Notes: a model not told the origin generated them from the sequence alone. Shown: positions 49,353-58,683, counted from the stretch's first letter. The stretch: DNA of 64,000 nucleotides from Woeseiaceae bacterium (GCA_028289545.1 JANQPG010000109.1:36513-100512); one strand, 5' to 3'. Numbers and translations: made by a program.

Positions 49353-49782
49353 GCCAGAACGACGATCCGAAAAGCCAATGCCCATTTCGAGTTCTCCACT
49401 ACGCCTGATCAAGAACTCCGTCGAGTACTACCACAAAACTCGATGGGATGAGATTCCTCTATTCGTGCGTGGTATCTATGTGCTGTACAAGTTCAACTCA
49501 CGAACGGGTAGCTACGGTGTTGTGTACGTTGGCATGGCCGGAGCGGAGACCGCTGGTGTTCGAAGACGCATAATGTCCCACTACAAGAACAAAGGCAGTC
49601 AGTGGTCGCACTTCTCGGTGTACCAAGTCTGGGAAAACATTCGAGAGGATGAAGTTCGGGAGCTTGAAGGCCTCTTTCGGCACATCTACAGACACGACGC
49701 TCGGGCCAACAAGTTGAACAAGCAACGCGGGTTCAAGAAGCTAAACAGGCTTCGCAGCGAGACGTTCGAGGACTGGGCATAG
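49321..49782 (+). CDS. GIY-YIG-like nuclease-fold protein
   Basis: GIYVLYKFNSRTGSYGVVYVGMAGAETAGVRRRIMSHYKNKGSQWSHFSVYQV...ELEGLFRHIY. Confidence 0.6.
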   Translation: MSRVLTDRMIEPERRSEKPMPISSSPLRLIKNSVEYYHKTRWDEIPLFVRGIYVLYKFNSRTGSYGVVYVGMAGAETAGVRRRIMSHYKNKGSQWSHFSVYQVWENIREDEVRELEGLFRHIYRHDARANKLNKQRGFKKLNRLRSETFEDWA

Positions 49783-49784
49783 GT

Positions 49785-50288
49785 TCACCGCGCCGCATGC
49801 GCCTTGATGTACAGAGGGCACAACTCCGTAACAACGACTCCCTCCGCATCAAGAACTTTACTATGCTCGTGCCAATCGGTATCGACAGCGTTGTAAATGG
49901 TCGCTTCTTCCCCAGATGCCAATGCGACGGCAACGAACTTTCTGTCAGATCGGTCAAATCCGTCGTCCGCAAGACTTTTCGGACACTGGGCAAACGTCCC
50001 ATCAGCATCGCTCACCGAGTCTATGGTTACTCTAAGGCATCTTGTCGGCATGTACTGATGGTTAAAGACATACCTGTAGAACATGTCGCCAACGCCCGGC
50101 TCACCCGCAAACTGCAAGTAGCCTCTGTACTCTTGCAAGATTAGGCCGCCTTCATCCAAGCCAAATCTTTCACCCGACACAATCTCTTCGAGCTTTTCAA
50201 CGCAAGCGAGTTGGCAGTCGTCACCCGCATCAGGGTGATCACCGTTCGCCACAACCGCGACATTCGTATCGACGATACTCAGTGTCAT
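49785..50288 (-). CDS. PIN-domain-like protein
   Basis: MTLSIVDTNVAVVANG acidic start, E in LILQEYRGYL, FDRSDRKFVAVALASG, AVDTDW. Confidence 0.7.
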   Translation of the reverse strand: MTLSIVDTNVAVVANGDHPDAGDDCQLACVEKLEEIVSGERFGLDEGGLILQEYRGYLQFAGEPGVGDMFYRYVFNHQYMPTRCLRVTIDSVSDADGTFAQCPKSLADDGFDRSDRKFVAVALASGEEATIYNAVDTDWHEHSKVLDAEGVVVTELCPLYIKAHAAR

Positions 50289-51652
50289 GAACGCTTAGAC
50301 GTCCTTCGCCTCAGCGCTTCTTTCTCAATGGCGGTTATCTCGCCGAACTCATCACCAAAGAAATTCTCCGGCCAGTTTTCTATGTGACCGAAGAGATTCA
50401 GCTTCAAGTCTGACTTTTGTGATTGCCCTTGTCTGGTGCTACAGAAAAACAATGCGACATCTTCAGAGCTAATAACCTCTTCTGCAACGCGCCTTTGTAG
50501 ACGCCGCAGAAGATGCTCGCTGTGGCTTTCGACTATTACTTGGATACCACGGGTTTCGACTGCATTTATGATCAAGTCCGCGAGCGAAGATTGCACCGCA
50601 GGATGCAAGTGGATTTCTGGCTGCTCCAATAGCACGATTGACTTCTCCGGCACATAGTAGAGAAGAACCAGAGCAGGCAAGATCTGCGAAACACCAAACC
50701 CAACATCGGTGATGAGGACATCCGGAGAAAGTCGTTCCTTTCGAACTTGCAGTTTGTACAGATTCGAATGCTCGGCAAGTTCATCCACCGAGAAACTGTC
50801 AATCAGCCCCATCTCTTTCAGCCAGTAGGCGATGAACTCGTCAAAATCTTTGTATCTTCTCTTCTTGCCAAGGTTACGCCGCTCTCCGCTGCTCTTGGCG
50901 GCCAGCAACGCGTCTACGACGCGTTCGCCTCGCGGCCCAACGTCGACAGGGCGAGCCCCAGACCATGTGTATTCCCGCCTCGGATAGTCACGCAAGGGGC
51001 CCAAATAGTAGATGCTGTCAATAAGACTCTCGTATCCAATCTCAAACTCGCTCAAAAAACTGGTGTTCTGAAAGTAGGTTTGAACTTGGTCAGGAAAAGC
51101 ATATGACTTGACCGGCCCACCGGGAATGTCCCACGCACGGCCCTGAGTCCGTCTGAACTGAAATGCTTCGTTCTGGCCATCTGTTCTTAGAGAGTATGCG
51201 CTTGGCTTGCTTTCACGTCTTGTCAATGAAAATGTCTGACCACCGAACTTGTAAGCCAATCTGCGTGACTGCAATCGCTTGTTTCTCAGGCCTGCTGATG
51301 CGGACACTGACATTTCAGTGCCGGCGAACAGTATGTTTCGCGGGCTTGACGTGTCATAAATTGACAGTTCCTCCGGCAATAACCAACTCATGTTCCAGTC
51401 AAGTTCCAAATCATCGTTGTGCTGGAAAATGACGTCGTGAAATGAGCCCAAATTCGTATACGTCTTGTCAGAGCCGAAGCTGAGAGTGAGAGAACGGTCG
51501 ACGAGTTCCTTCGTTTGCTTCAACATCAATAGGAATTGAAGGAGAGAGCTTTTTCCAGAACTGTTGGGACCAAACAAGCCAGTGATTGGCGCAAGGTCCA
51601 GATCAAGCTTCCGCCATGACTTGAAGTTGTTTATTTCTACCTTGCGCAGCAT
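50285..51652 (-). CDS. AAA ATPase with DUF3696-like C-terminus
   Basis: MLRKVEINNFKSWRKLDLDLAPITGLFGPNSSGKSSLLQFLLMLKQT (Walker A), SIVLLEQPEIHLHPAVQ (Walker B), VIVESHSEHLLRRLQRR, C-terminal IENWPENFFGDEFGEITAIEKEALRRR. Confidence 0.9.
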   Translation of the reverse strand: MLRKVEINNFKSWRKLDLDLAPITGLFGPNSSGKSSLLQFLLMLKQTKELVDRSLTLSFGSDKTYTNLGSFHDVIFQHNDDLELDWNMSWLLPEELSIYDTSSPRNILFAGTEMSVSASAGLRNKRLQSRRLAYKFGGQTFSLTRRESKPSAYSLRTDGQNEAFQFRRTQGRAWDIPGGPVKSYAFPDQVQTYFQNTSFLSEFEIGYESLIDSIYYLGPLRDYPRREYTWSGARPVDVGPRGERVVDALLAAKSSGERRNLGKKRRYKDFDEFIAYWLKEMGLIDSFSVDELAEHSNLYKLQVRKERLSPDVLITDVGFGVSQILPALVLLYYVPEKSIVLLEQPEIHLHPAVQSSLADLIINAVETRGIQVIVESHSEHLLRRLQRRVAEEVISSEDVALFFCSTRQGQSQKSDLKLNLFGHIENWPENFFGDEFGEITAIEKEALRRRTSKRS

Positions 51653-51991
51653 GCCGAACCCACTGAGATTTACAAGAGATTGTCGGGCGAACCAAAATCT
51701 CATCCAACTGAAACTTAGGTGACAGCCCCTATCTTACAAGAACGGCCGCAACTCGGCGGCCAAATATCGACATTTCACGCAGTTTCTTGCAGTGCTTACA
51801 AAGCTTGACGGCAAGCTAAGCTCGTGACATGAATCTGACTTTAAAGATCACCATCCAGTCAATCGAAGAGTATCCTTAAGTCCTCGCCGTGCTGGATCAG
51901 GCGAGACAGGATGGGCGAATGTCTATCAAATGGGCAGCGAGGCTGTCTGCAGGCTCCTGAACCGCTATCGCAGAACACGAAATGGCGACAT

Positions 51992-52612
51992 TCACTTCAG
52001 CGCCGCAGCGGGCGAAATCACGTAGCCGTGCGGCAGTCCATCTTGCGACTTCATTTGAATTAGGTAGTAGTTCTCGTCGCCGAGTAAGCGAATTACGTGG
52101 ACTGTGAGCAGCTTCTCTACCTTCTTCATCCAAGTTGTAACGTTCGACTCGTAGTAGTGATAGTCGCGCTCAGAACCAAAAGGATTCTGAGCATGCATCA
52201 TCCCACCGCACTTCTTGTAAATTTTGGAAAAGTCGCTTTTTCGAAGGTAGCTATCATCCGGATGATCGATGATCTTCATATGATGATCGACGCCTTTCTG
52301 TTCGCTCCGTGAGTGTGTCGCAGGTTTCGGATAGAAGTCTGGATTTACCCGCTCAAGGTCCCGGAGAATTACGTCAGCACGAGAATGCCTTGCGAATGCC
52401 TCGTGGACTTTTCGGTACTCAGGTTCATTGGCAACCAATGAACCCATAGCGACGACTTCGAGTATCTTTCTTACCTGTAGAATGAGGCTCTCCACTCGAA
52501 CGAAATCTGGCATCACCTCCCTGCAAGGTCGTTGAAGCTGCGATACGGCAGTCGCCCGATGACGAATCTCCATCATCAAGTCGCAATAGAGTCGAAGGCT
52601 ATCAGGCTTCAT
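51992..52612 (-). CDS. Hypothetical protein
   Basis: 206-aa ORF MKPDSLRLYCDLMMEIRHRATAV. Confidence 0.55.
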   Translation of the reverse strand: MKPDSLRLYCDLMMEIRHRATAVSQLQRPCREVMPDFVRVESLILQVRKILEVVAMGSLVANEPEYRKVHEAFARHSRADVILRDLERVNPDFYPKPATHSRSEQKGVDHHMKIIDHPDDSYLRKSDFSKIYKKCGGMMHAQNPFGSERDYHYYESNVTTWMKKVEKLLTVHVIRLLGDENYYLIQMKSQDGLPHGYVISPAAALK

Positions 52613-53523
52613 GTGTTAGGCGGCTCTACTTCTATTTCTCGGTCTCCAACCTTCAGCGCAAGCTTCTGCTCGCCTGTACTATCTTCCGTAGCGACGAAAA
52701 GTGCATCCTTCCCCAGTACTCCGGGCTCGCCCCATGCGACGGTCACATCGTCCATTTTCGCCTGCTGAATGGAAAACTCTTCTACGGCAATCTCGCAGGG
52801 CCGTCGTATCTCCACGAACTCGACTTTTCGCAGTTCCTCCGGTGCCAACGACTTCAAGTAAAAAGACTGCTGGATCTCGCTCTTGGCTACATCCCAGTCT
52901 ACCGTGAAGTACTGGTGCACAGTGTCTCCATGACTAAAGAGATAGTCTCTCATCATCGTGGAATGAAGCAGCTTGTCCACAAGCTCTCCTGCCGTCGCTA
53001 TTATCTCTCCGTCTGCGTCATGGATGTAATTATCTCTACTGACTGCTACGCGCTCTGTCTCGGAGTCGTCGCCCATTGAGACAACGAGAACTACCTTCTC
53101 GGCGGAAACGGTGTACGTTTTCGCTCAAAGGCTGCTGTTCGCTCCCAGCAACGACACGTAGTCGGTAACTTCGATTTCGTCAAACGAGATTGTCTTTGTG
53201 TTGTAGCGCTTCGCCACTTTTCTTGCTTCCTTAGAGAAGCCGGACTTTGACGCCAGAATAAGCGCGTTGGTCGGAAGGCGGTCATGCTTAGCTGCCATTT
53301 GCTCAACCCAAGTGACATCGGCACGACGCCGATGGTCGCGGCATTCGATGCTCACAATAACCTGGTGACCACCCACCTCGCCGGTAATGCAGACGTCTAC
53401 TTCTCGCTCTGTGCCAGTGACCGAGTCTTGCAGCATCTTTGACTCCTCTACTACTGCACCTTCCGCGAGCGCCTTTTGGACTAAGTAGACGAGCTTTTGG
53501 AACTCGTTCGATCTCTTAGGCAT
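52609..53523 (-). pseudogene. PD-(D/E)XK (Mrr-like) nuclease gene interrupted by in-frame TGA at 53125-53127
   Basis: ORFs 53125-53523 and 52609-53076 share one frame; read-through gives ...LLGANSSL*AKTYTVSAEKVVLVVSMGDDSETE...; catalytic-like REVDVCITG...VIVSIECRD. Confidence 0.65.
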
Positions 53524-53675
53524 ATGCCTGCACCACTATCTTGTTCGATACCGGGCAGGACTTATTGGGCACAGCGCGCACGTCAGTTGAGAGTCCAGAT
53601 TGGATGCCATGCGCATAGCCTACCTACTATGCGGCGAGTTCGCAGGCAAACTTGCCTTTTTGGCAGGAGCTTGAC

Positions 53676-53873
53676 ATGAACTTACTAACTAAGAGACAGG
53701 CCGCAGAGTTTCTGGGGGTCAGCATGGCATTCTTGGAGAGGGACCGCTGAGCAGGCGCACAGGTGCCCTTTGTTAGAATTGGGAGCCGAACCGTGAGGTA
53801 CTTGAAGTCAGACCTTGATGACTACATCAAAAGGAATCGCGTAATGGGACGATCTGGCAGGAGTGAACCGTGA
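53676..53873 (+). pseudogene. AlpA/excisionase-like HTH protein interrupted by in-frame TGA at 53748-53750
   Basis: MNLLTKRQAAEFLGVSMAFLERDR*AGAQVPFVRIGSRTVRYLKSDLDDYIKRNRVMGRSGRSEP; missing from the ORF track because of the stop. Confidence 0.75.
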
Positions 53874-54799
53874 TTGATGGCAATTGGGAGATTCCAGAGG
53901 GGAAACCATACGCTGTCGCGTCGATCGAGTCGTGGACAGACTTTGTCGACTTGATCCAAACAAGCTTTCTTGATTGGCCTGAGTATATCTACCGGGGACA
54001 TCGCAACAATAGCTGGCCGTTGCGCTCCAAGTTCGACAGGTGGCTTGTCGATGCGAACAACAGGCTCAGCACATTTGATCCTCTCGCCGGCCTCGATGAA
54101 AGCGACACATCTCTCGTTGAGAGAAGGGCGAAGCCAGAGACGGTAGGAGACCGAGATGCATTACTGGCGCGGCAACTCAAACGGTTTGTAGACGCGTGCT
54201 GTGGTCGCCGTGGAGCCTCTCCGGCGCAGCTAAGTGCGGACGAGTGGTGGGCTTTAGGTCGGCATGTCGGACTCGACACACCCCTCCTCGATTGGACCAA
54301 GTCGCCATATGTCGCCTGCTACTTCGCAATGCAAGACCCTCGCGCACCCGATTCAGGGACAAGATATGTCTGGGTGTTTAGCCATCGCGGCGCCCATGAG
54401 CATTACATTGGCCAAGAAGAGAACGTGGACAAAAAAGAAGATGAACTGGAATCAGTTCAACTTCTGGACTTGCCGGTCGACGAAAACTCACGGTCGATTA
54501 GCCAGTCCGGGCTATTCACTCGCACTCCGGATGGCGAGGCTATTGAAGACTTCGTGGCACATCGACTGAAATTGGATGGGTACATGCCGGTCCTATTCAG
54601 AATCGACTTACCTGACAGTCTCCGAGAGGTTTGCTTGCGGAGTCTCGACTCAATGAACATCAACTCGTCGACGCTGTTTCCGGATCTTATTGGTGCTGCC
54701 GGGTTCTCGAACAGGGGGCTGGAGAAAGAGCTGACCAAGGTTTTCTGGGAGTTCGGCCCCGACTTCGTCAAGCGAATGCTCTTTGATGTGACGCACTGA
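53870..54799 (+). CDS. FRG-domain protein
   Basis: YIYRGHRNNSWPLRSKFDRW, WWALGRHVGLDTPLLDWTKSPYVACYFAM; GTG start. Confidence 0.85.
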   Translation: MIDGNWEIPEGKPYAVASIESWTDFVDLIQTSFLDWPEYIYRGHRNNSWPLRSKFDRWLVDANNRLSTFDPLAGLDESDTSLVERRAKPETVGDRDALLARQLKRFVDACCGRRGASPAQLSADEWWALGRHVGLDTPLLDWTKSPYVACYFAMQDPRAPDSGTRYVWVFSHRGAHEHYIGQEENVDKKEDELESVQLLDLPVDENSRSISQSGLFTRTPDGEAIEDFVAHRLKLDGYMPVLFRIDLPDSLREVCLRSLDSMNINSSTLFPDLIGAAGFSNRGLEKELTKVFWEFGPDFVKRMLFDVTH

Positions 54800-54813
54800 G
54801 GCGTCAGTCGACT

Positions 54814-55338
54814 ATGGGTCCAACCATCTACGAAATCGAGCAGATAGATAGCGGAGTCCTTGCTGTCATGGCCAAGCCCGTGGCAGGAGAATGGATAGAT
54901 GAGGAGTTCTCTGGGCTCTACGACGCAGGCATCCGTCAGGTAGTGTCGCTTCTGGAGGATCATGAGGCGTTCGAGTTGGGCCTCGCAGCCGAGGATGCGC
55001 TCTGCGAGAAGCATGGTCTCCATTTCATCTCCTTCCCAATCCCAGATCGAGGGTTACCCGCGAGCGTTCTTGATTTTTCGGCCCTTGCGAGGAGCATCTA
55101 TCACGAGACAGCAGGCGGCAAGAACTCCGTGATCCACTGCCGCGCTGGCATTGGTCGGACGGGTCTGCTCGCGGCAGGCGTGCTTTTGCATGCTGCGTTC
55201 GATGTCAACGAGGCTTTCGAGCACATCTCAAAGCGACGCGGAATCGAAGTACCCGACACAGAAGAGCAGCGGGAATGGTTGGCGTCCAACTTCGAGGAGA
55301 TCGTGAAGCGTGAAGAGCCACAAGGTTGGCATCTTTAG
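54814..55338 (+). CDS. Protein tyrosine/dual-specificity phosphatase-like protein
   Basis: P-loop VIHCRAGIGRTGLLAAGVLL. Confidence 0.88.
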   Translation: MGPTIYEIEQIDSGVLAVMAKPVAGEWIDEEFSGLYDAGIRQVVSLLEDHEAFELGLAAEDALCEKHGLHFISFPIPDRGLPASVLDFSALARSIYHETAGGKNSVIHCRAGIGRTGLLAAGVLLHAAFDVNEAFEHISKRRGIEVPDTEEQREWLASNFEEIVKREEPQGWHL

Positions 55339-55432
55339 ATGACCGATGAAACGAGCCCGGTAAACAAACTTCCCGATAACTCCTCGCTTCCTTTCAGCTC
55401 GCGCCACGCCTGACTCTCGGTGAACTGCGCGC

Positions 55433-55454
55433 TTTTCCCCTATCTGTAATGGAG
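55433..55454. repeat. 22-bp direct repeat, copy 1
   Basis: TTTTCCCCTATCTGTAATGGAG. Confidence 0.7.
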
Positions 55455-55956
55455 CCGCATCCGCGGCCCGGGGACCCCAAAATATTTGGTGCAAAAATCT
55501 GAGCACCTATCTCTACGTCTTACGCCCCGTTTTCCCCCGTACCCCCTGCGTCTACGCCACGCTGGACGGCCTACCCCCGTGCTCCTGCACGTGGTGCGCC
55601 CTAACCGCTACCGCCGACCAACCGCCTCCGAGCCGGGCTGGGACGATCTCTGTAATTGACACCACTTCAATAATGGCAGGGGTTTCAAGCCCATTTGTGT
55701 ACCATCAGGTACCACTCTGAGTGTATCTACCCGCACGGGTCAGCCCCGTGAGCCACGTCAGGCGACCAGGGAGCGGACAGGCCCAACCGCCAGTGAGCGG
55801 TACGCGCGCTTAGAGCCGTTCTCAGGCGGTATCTGCCAGAGGGCGTACAGGTGGGTACATACGAACGCGCCTGACCGCCCCACCGTATCTATTTTTTCGG
55901 TCCGAAAGACAGGGGGCCACCACAAGGGGGATGGAACCGAGGGACGTATCCAGTCT

Positions 55957-55978
55957 TTTTCCCCTATCTGTAGTGGAG
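55957..55978. repeat. 22-bp direct repeat, copy 2 (one mismatch), just upstream of the 55998 CDS
   Basis: TTTTCCCCTATCTGTAGTGGAG. Confidence 0.7.
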
Positions 55979-55997
55979 ACCATCCACGGAGGAACCG

Positions 55998-57020
55998 ATG
56001 AAAACTTTTGAACACCCGGAACGTGGTACCCGAAAGTGGTACCGGCGACGGGAGAAGCTGGCGCGGTATACGCGTGAGCTAAATGAGCTTGCCCCCATAG
56101 TGCGAGCACTCAAGGCCAGCGACACGCACGAGCTGCGGGACATTGCCCAAGATCAAGACACACTCGAACGTCTACTGGAGGCGAACGATGCATTGGCGTG
56201 GGTCTGGAAGACTCGGTACGACACACCGCAGTCCACCGAATGGCAGGCCAACAGCCCGCAGTCGAACGTTGAGCGATACTACTACTACGCGTGGAATGTC
56301 CGGCAGGGCTTCGGCGCGGAGGACGTACAACATTCGCAGAAGGCTGAGCTTAAGCGCGAGGTCTTCGGACCGAATACTCGTATACCCGGCCTGACTCGTG
56401 AAGAGGTCAACGCGATACTTCACGACCAAGAGACCCGAAAGCAGCAGGAAGACCGACAACCTGCTGACCCAAAGTTCATGGCCCGCTTGGAGGCGGGTGC
56501 CGTCGCCACTCAAGCATTCAACGAAGCGTACGCAGACTTGAGTAACAACGGGCCACTCCGCCAGAGAGTCCAGAAGGACATTGACGAGTTCGGGGATGGG
56601 TCAGGTAACAGTGATCTCGAAGCCTTCGATGGCTGCGCGCGAAATGCAACCCAGCTTGTTCGTGCGAGTCAGGTAGAAGATCGAAAAGGCCACAGCTACC
56701 GATCAAGCCGTCTGGCTGACCAGAGCGCTGGCTACCAGAGTGACGCGGAGTCAATCTGCCGCGGACTCGCCGGTCTCCCCAAGTCGCATGACGAGCACGT
56801 AGAGCAACTTCTGCCAGACCTTCTTAACAAGTGGACGTCGCTGATTGACTCAGGGCAGGTGAGCACCCGCAAGGAGGCACGTGATCACCTGTTTGGTCCG
56901 CCACCACCTCCGCCGACAAAGGAGGAGTTGTATGAGCGAGCGAAGGAGCGGTTGGCCGCGAAGGTCGAACTGATCGACCCCGCACAGCTAAACCTCAAGC
57001 TCCCCGAGGAGACAACCTAA
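55998..57020 (+). CDS. Hypothetical protein
   Basis: 340-aa ORF preceded by GGAGGAA; no recognised family. Confidence 0.6.
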   Translation: MKTFEHPERGTRKWYRRREKLARYTRELNELAPIVRALKASDTHELRDIAQDQDTLERLLEANDALAWVWKTRYDTPQSTEWQANSPQSNVERYYYYAWNVRQGFGAEDVQHSQKAELKREVFGPNTRIPGLTREEVNAILHDQETRKQQEDRQPADPKFMARLEAGAVATQAFNEAYADLSNNGPLRQRVQKDIDEFGDGSGNSDLEAFDGCARNATQLVRASQVEDRKGHSYRSSRLADQSAGYQSDAESICRGLAGLPKSHDEHVEQLLPDLLNKWTSLIDSGQVSTRKEARDHLFGPPPPPPTKEELYERAKERLAAKVELIDPAQLNLKLPEETT

Positions 57021-57274
57021 TGGCCAGCTTTGTCCGACGTACGAGTCATCTGGCAAGTCAGCAGGTGAAGTGCGACAAGGTAGGCCCACAGGGCGGCTCT
57101 CACGATGGCGTGGAAGTCATCTCTACGCGTAACGGTACAGCCTTCCGACTTGGACCACCTCTCTCCGGCAACTCCGCCTTTAGCAAGGAGCCGACTACAA
57201 ACGAAATCATGCGTGACTTGGAGCGCGACTTCGAGCACGTCCAACGAAAACTCAAGGAGACCCGAAATGGGTGA
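57020..57274 (+). CDS. Small hypothetical protein
   Basis: 84-aa ORF tightly coupled to both neighbours. Confidence 0.5.
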   Translation: MASFVRRTSHLASQQVKCDKVGPQGGSHDGVEVISTRNGTAFRLGPPLSGNSAFSKEPTTNEIMRDLERDFEHVQRKLKETRNG

Positions 57275-57635
57275 GACCCTACGACTCAATATGAACCCGG
57301 ATGGTTCACTGAACGACCCAGACGCCCCGAGCGTTCAGACCAAGGCAGACTACGACACTAACCCGGTAACGGGTGGCGCTCAGATCGGCCACGTGAGATT
57401 CCAAGTTGAGGAATCTGTACAACGAGTGCAGGTTGGCGGGGACCTCGCTGACCAGCAGAAGCATGACGACCTCATGGCTCGTACGAACGCGTACGACGCG
57501 GAGGTTCAACGGGTAGCTCATCTCGAAGCTGCTGGCCGTCCGGTCTCGCAAGCAACGCGTGAGCACTTGCTGCGCGAGTATCAAGACATCTACATCGGCT
57601 GGCGCGGTTTCGGTATCGACATCGAACAGTCGTAA
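57267..57635 (+). CDS. Hypothetical protein
   Basis: MGETLRLNMNPDGSLNDPDAPSVQTKADYDTNPVTGG; overlaps the upstream stop. Confidence 0.5.
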   Translation: MGETLRLNMNPDGSLNDPDAPSVQTKADYDTNPVTGGAQIGHVRFQVEESVQRVQVGGDLADQQKHDDLMARTNAYDAEVQRVAHLEAAGRPVSQATREHLLREYQDIYIGWRGFGIDIEQS

Positions 57636-57887
57636 CCCTATCGCGGGAATGGGACGTGGCATTCAGTCCGCCACGGCCCGCGACCCCGAGCCGCTGACCT
57701 CGCTTCTTCTCCTGAGGAAGGCGGCTAACCTTTTTCAACGCTCAGCCGCACCTGATCGGCTGACACCATTTCATCCACGTTCCTACTGTGTGGAACTCGC
57801 CACGCCCGCCCCGACTGATCCCCGGGGTGTGGCTGGCACCCCTTCTACACCGCACACTCGGAACACTTAGCAGTAGGAACCAACACA

Positions 57888-58325
57888 ATGACTTCATACA
57901 TCAACACGGTCAGAGATTCTGCCGTCGATGCCTGCATGCCCGCAGCGCGTCTCGGTGTCTTTATGGCCATCGCGAGGTCGGCCAACAGTTCGACCGGGAT
58001 AGCGTGGCCATCACAAGAGACCATCGGTGAGCGGGTTCAGCTATCTGTGCGCTCCGTTCGAACACACATTAAGCAACTGACAGAGGACGGGTGGATCATC
58101 CTCGTTCGCAAGGGCAAGGGTGGTGACGGACGCTCCGGTGTACCGAACACGTACAAGCTGGTGGTCCCTGAGATTCGCCCTGACGCACCTGAGAGGCCGA
58201 CTCAGCGAAAACGCGCAGCCGTCGTCCCGATGGCTCGCAGGCAACCTCCAAGTCCACCCGTGATCTCGCCCGGGGAGTCCGGCTTCAACATCGAAGAGGC
58301 CATGGATGCACACGAAGAATTCTGA
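57888..58325 (+). CDS. Winged-helix/HTH protein, possible replication or regulatory protein
   Basis: GIAWPSQETIGERVQLSVRSVRTHIKQLTEDGWIILVRKGKGGDGRSGVPNTYKL. Confidence 0.7.
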   Translation: MTSYINTVRDSAVDACMPAARLGVFMAIARSANSSTGIAWPSQETIGERVQLSVRSVRTHIKQLTEDGWIILVRKGKGGDGRSGVPNTYKLVVPEIRPDAPERPTQRKRAAVVPMARRQPPSPPVISPGESGFNIEEAMDAHEEF

Positions 58326-58466
58326 CCAAGCGGAAGCTGACTTCCGGTAGGTCGTGGGTGTCGGGAGGACCAAGCGGAAGCTGGCTTCCTGTTGGTCAAC
58401 GACTAAGCGGAAAAAAACGACCGACCAAGCGGCAATTTTCGACGACCAAGCGGAAGCTGGCTTCCG
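58324..58466. repeat. Iteron-like repeat cluster, five GA(C/T)(C/T)AAGCGG-type units
   Basis: Units start at 58324, 58368, 58401, 58423, 58444; three carry CGGAAG-CTGR-CTTCC palindromes. Confidence 0.75.
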
Positions 58467-58683
58467 CCTAACCCGTATAATCCGTTCTAACCCTATAAGT
58501 AGAACTGTAAGTTAGCTTGTAAGCTGACTGTTGAGTTGACCTTCAATGAGCAGGTAACAAAGGAACCCTTGATCTGGTGTCCCCGGACTCAGTCCGGCTT
58601 CAGTTCACTTCGAGTTCCACTTGTATCTGAAGGTGTGACTCGAAGTTGCCCTGAGACGCGGCGTCGCTGTAGCACGCGATCAA

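Noticed and set aside
53125-53750. Genetic-code change (TGA = Trp) in the island
   Set aside because: Several island and host genes end in TGA at natural C-termini, so nonsense mutation is far more likely; kept only as a low-interest alternative.
58324-58466. Repeats considered as a CRISPR array
   Set aside because: Units are about 10-23 bp, unevenly spaced (21-44 bp), partly degenerate, with no cas genes nearby.
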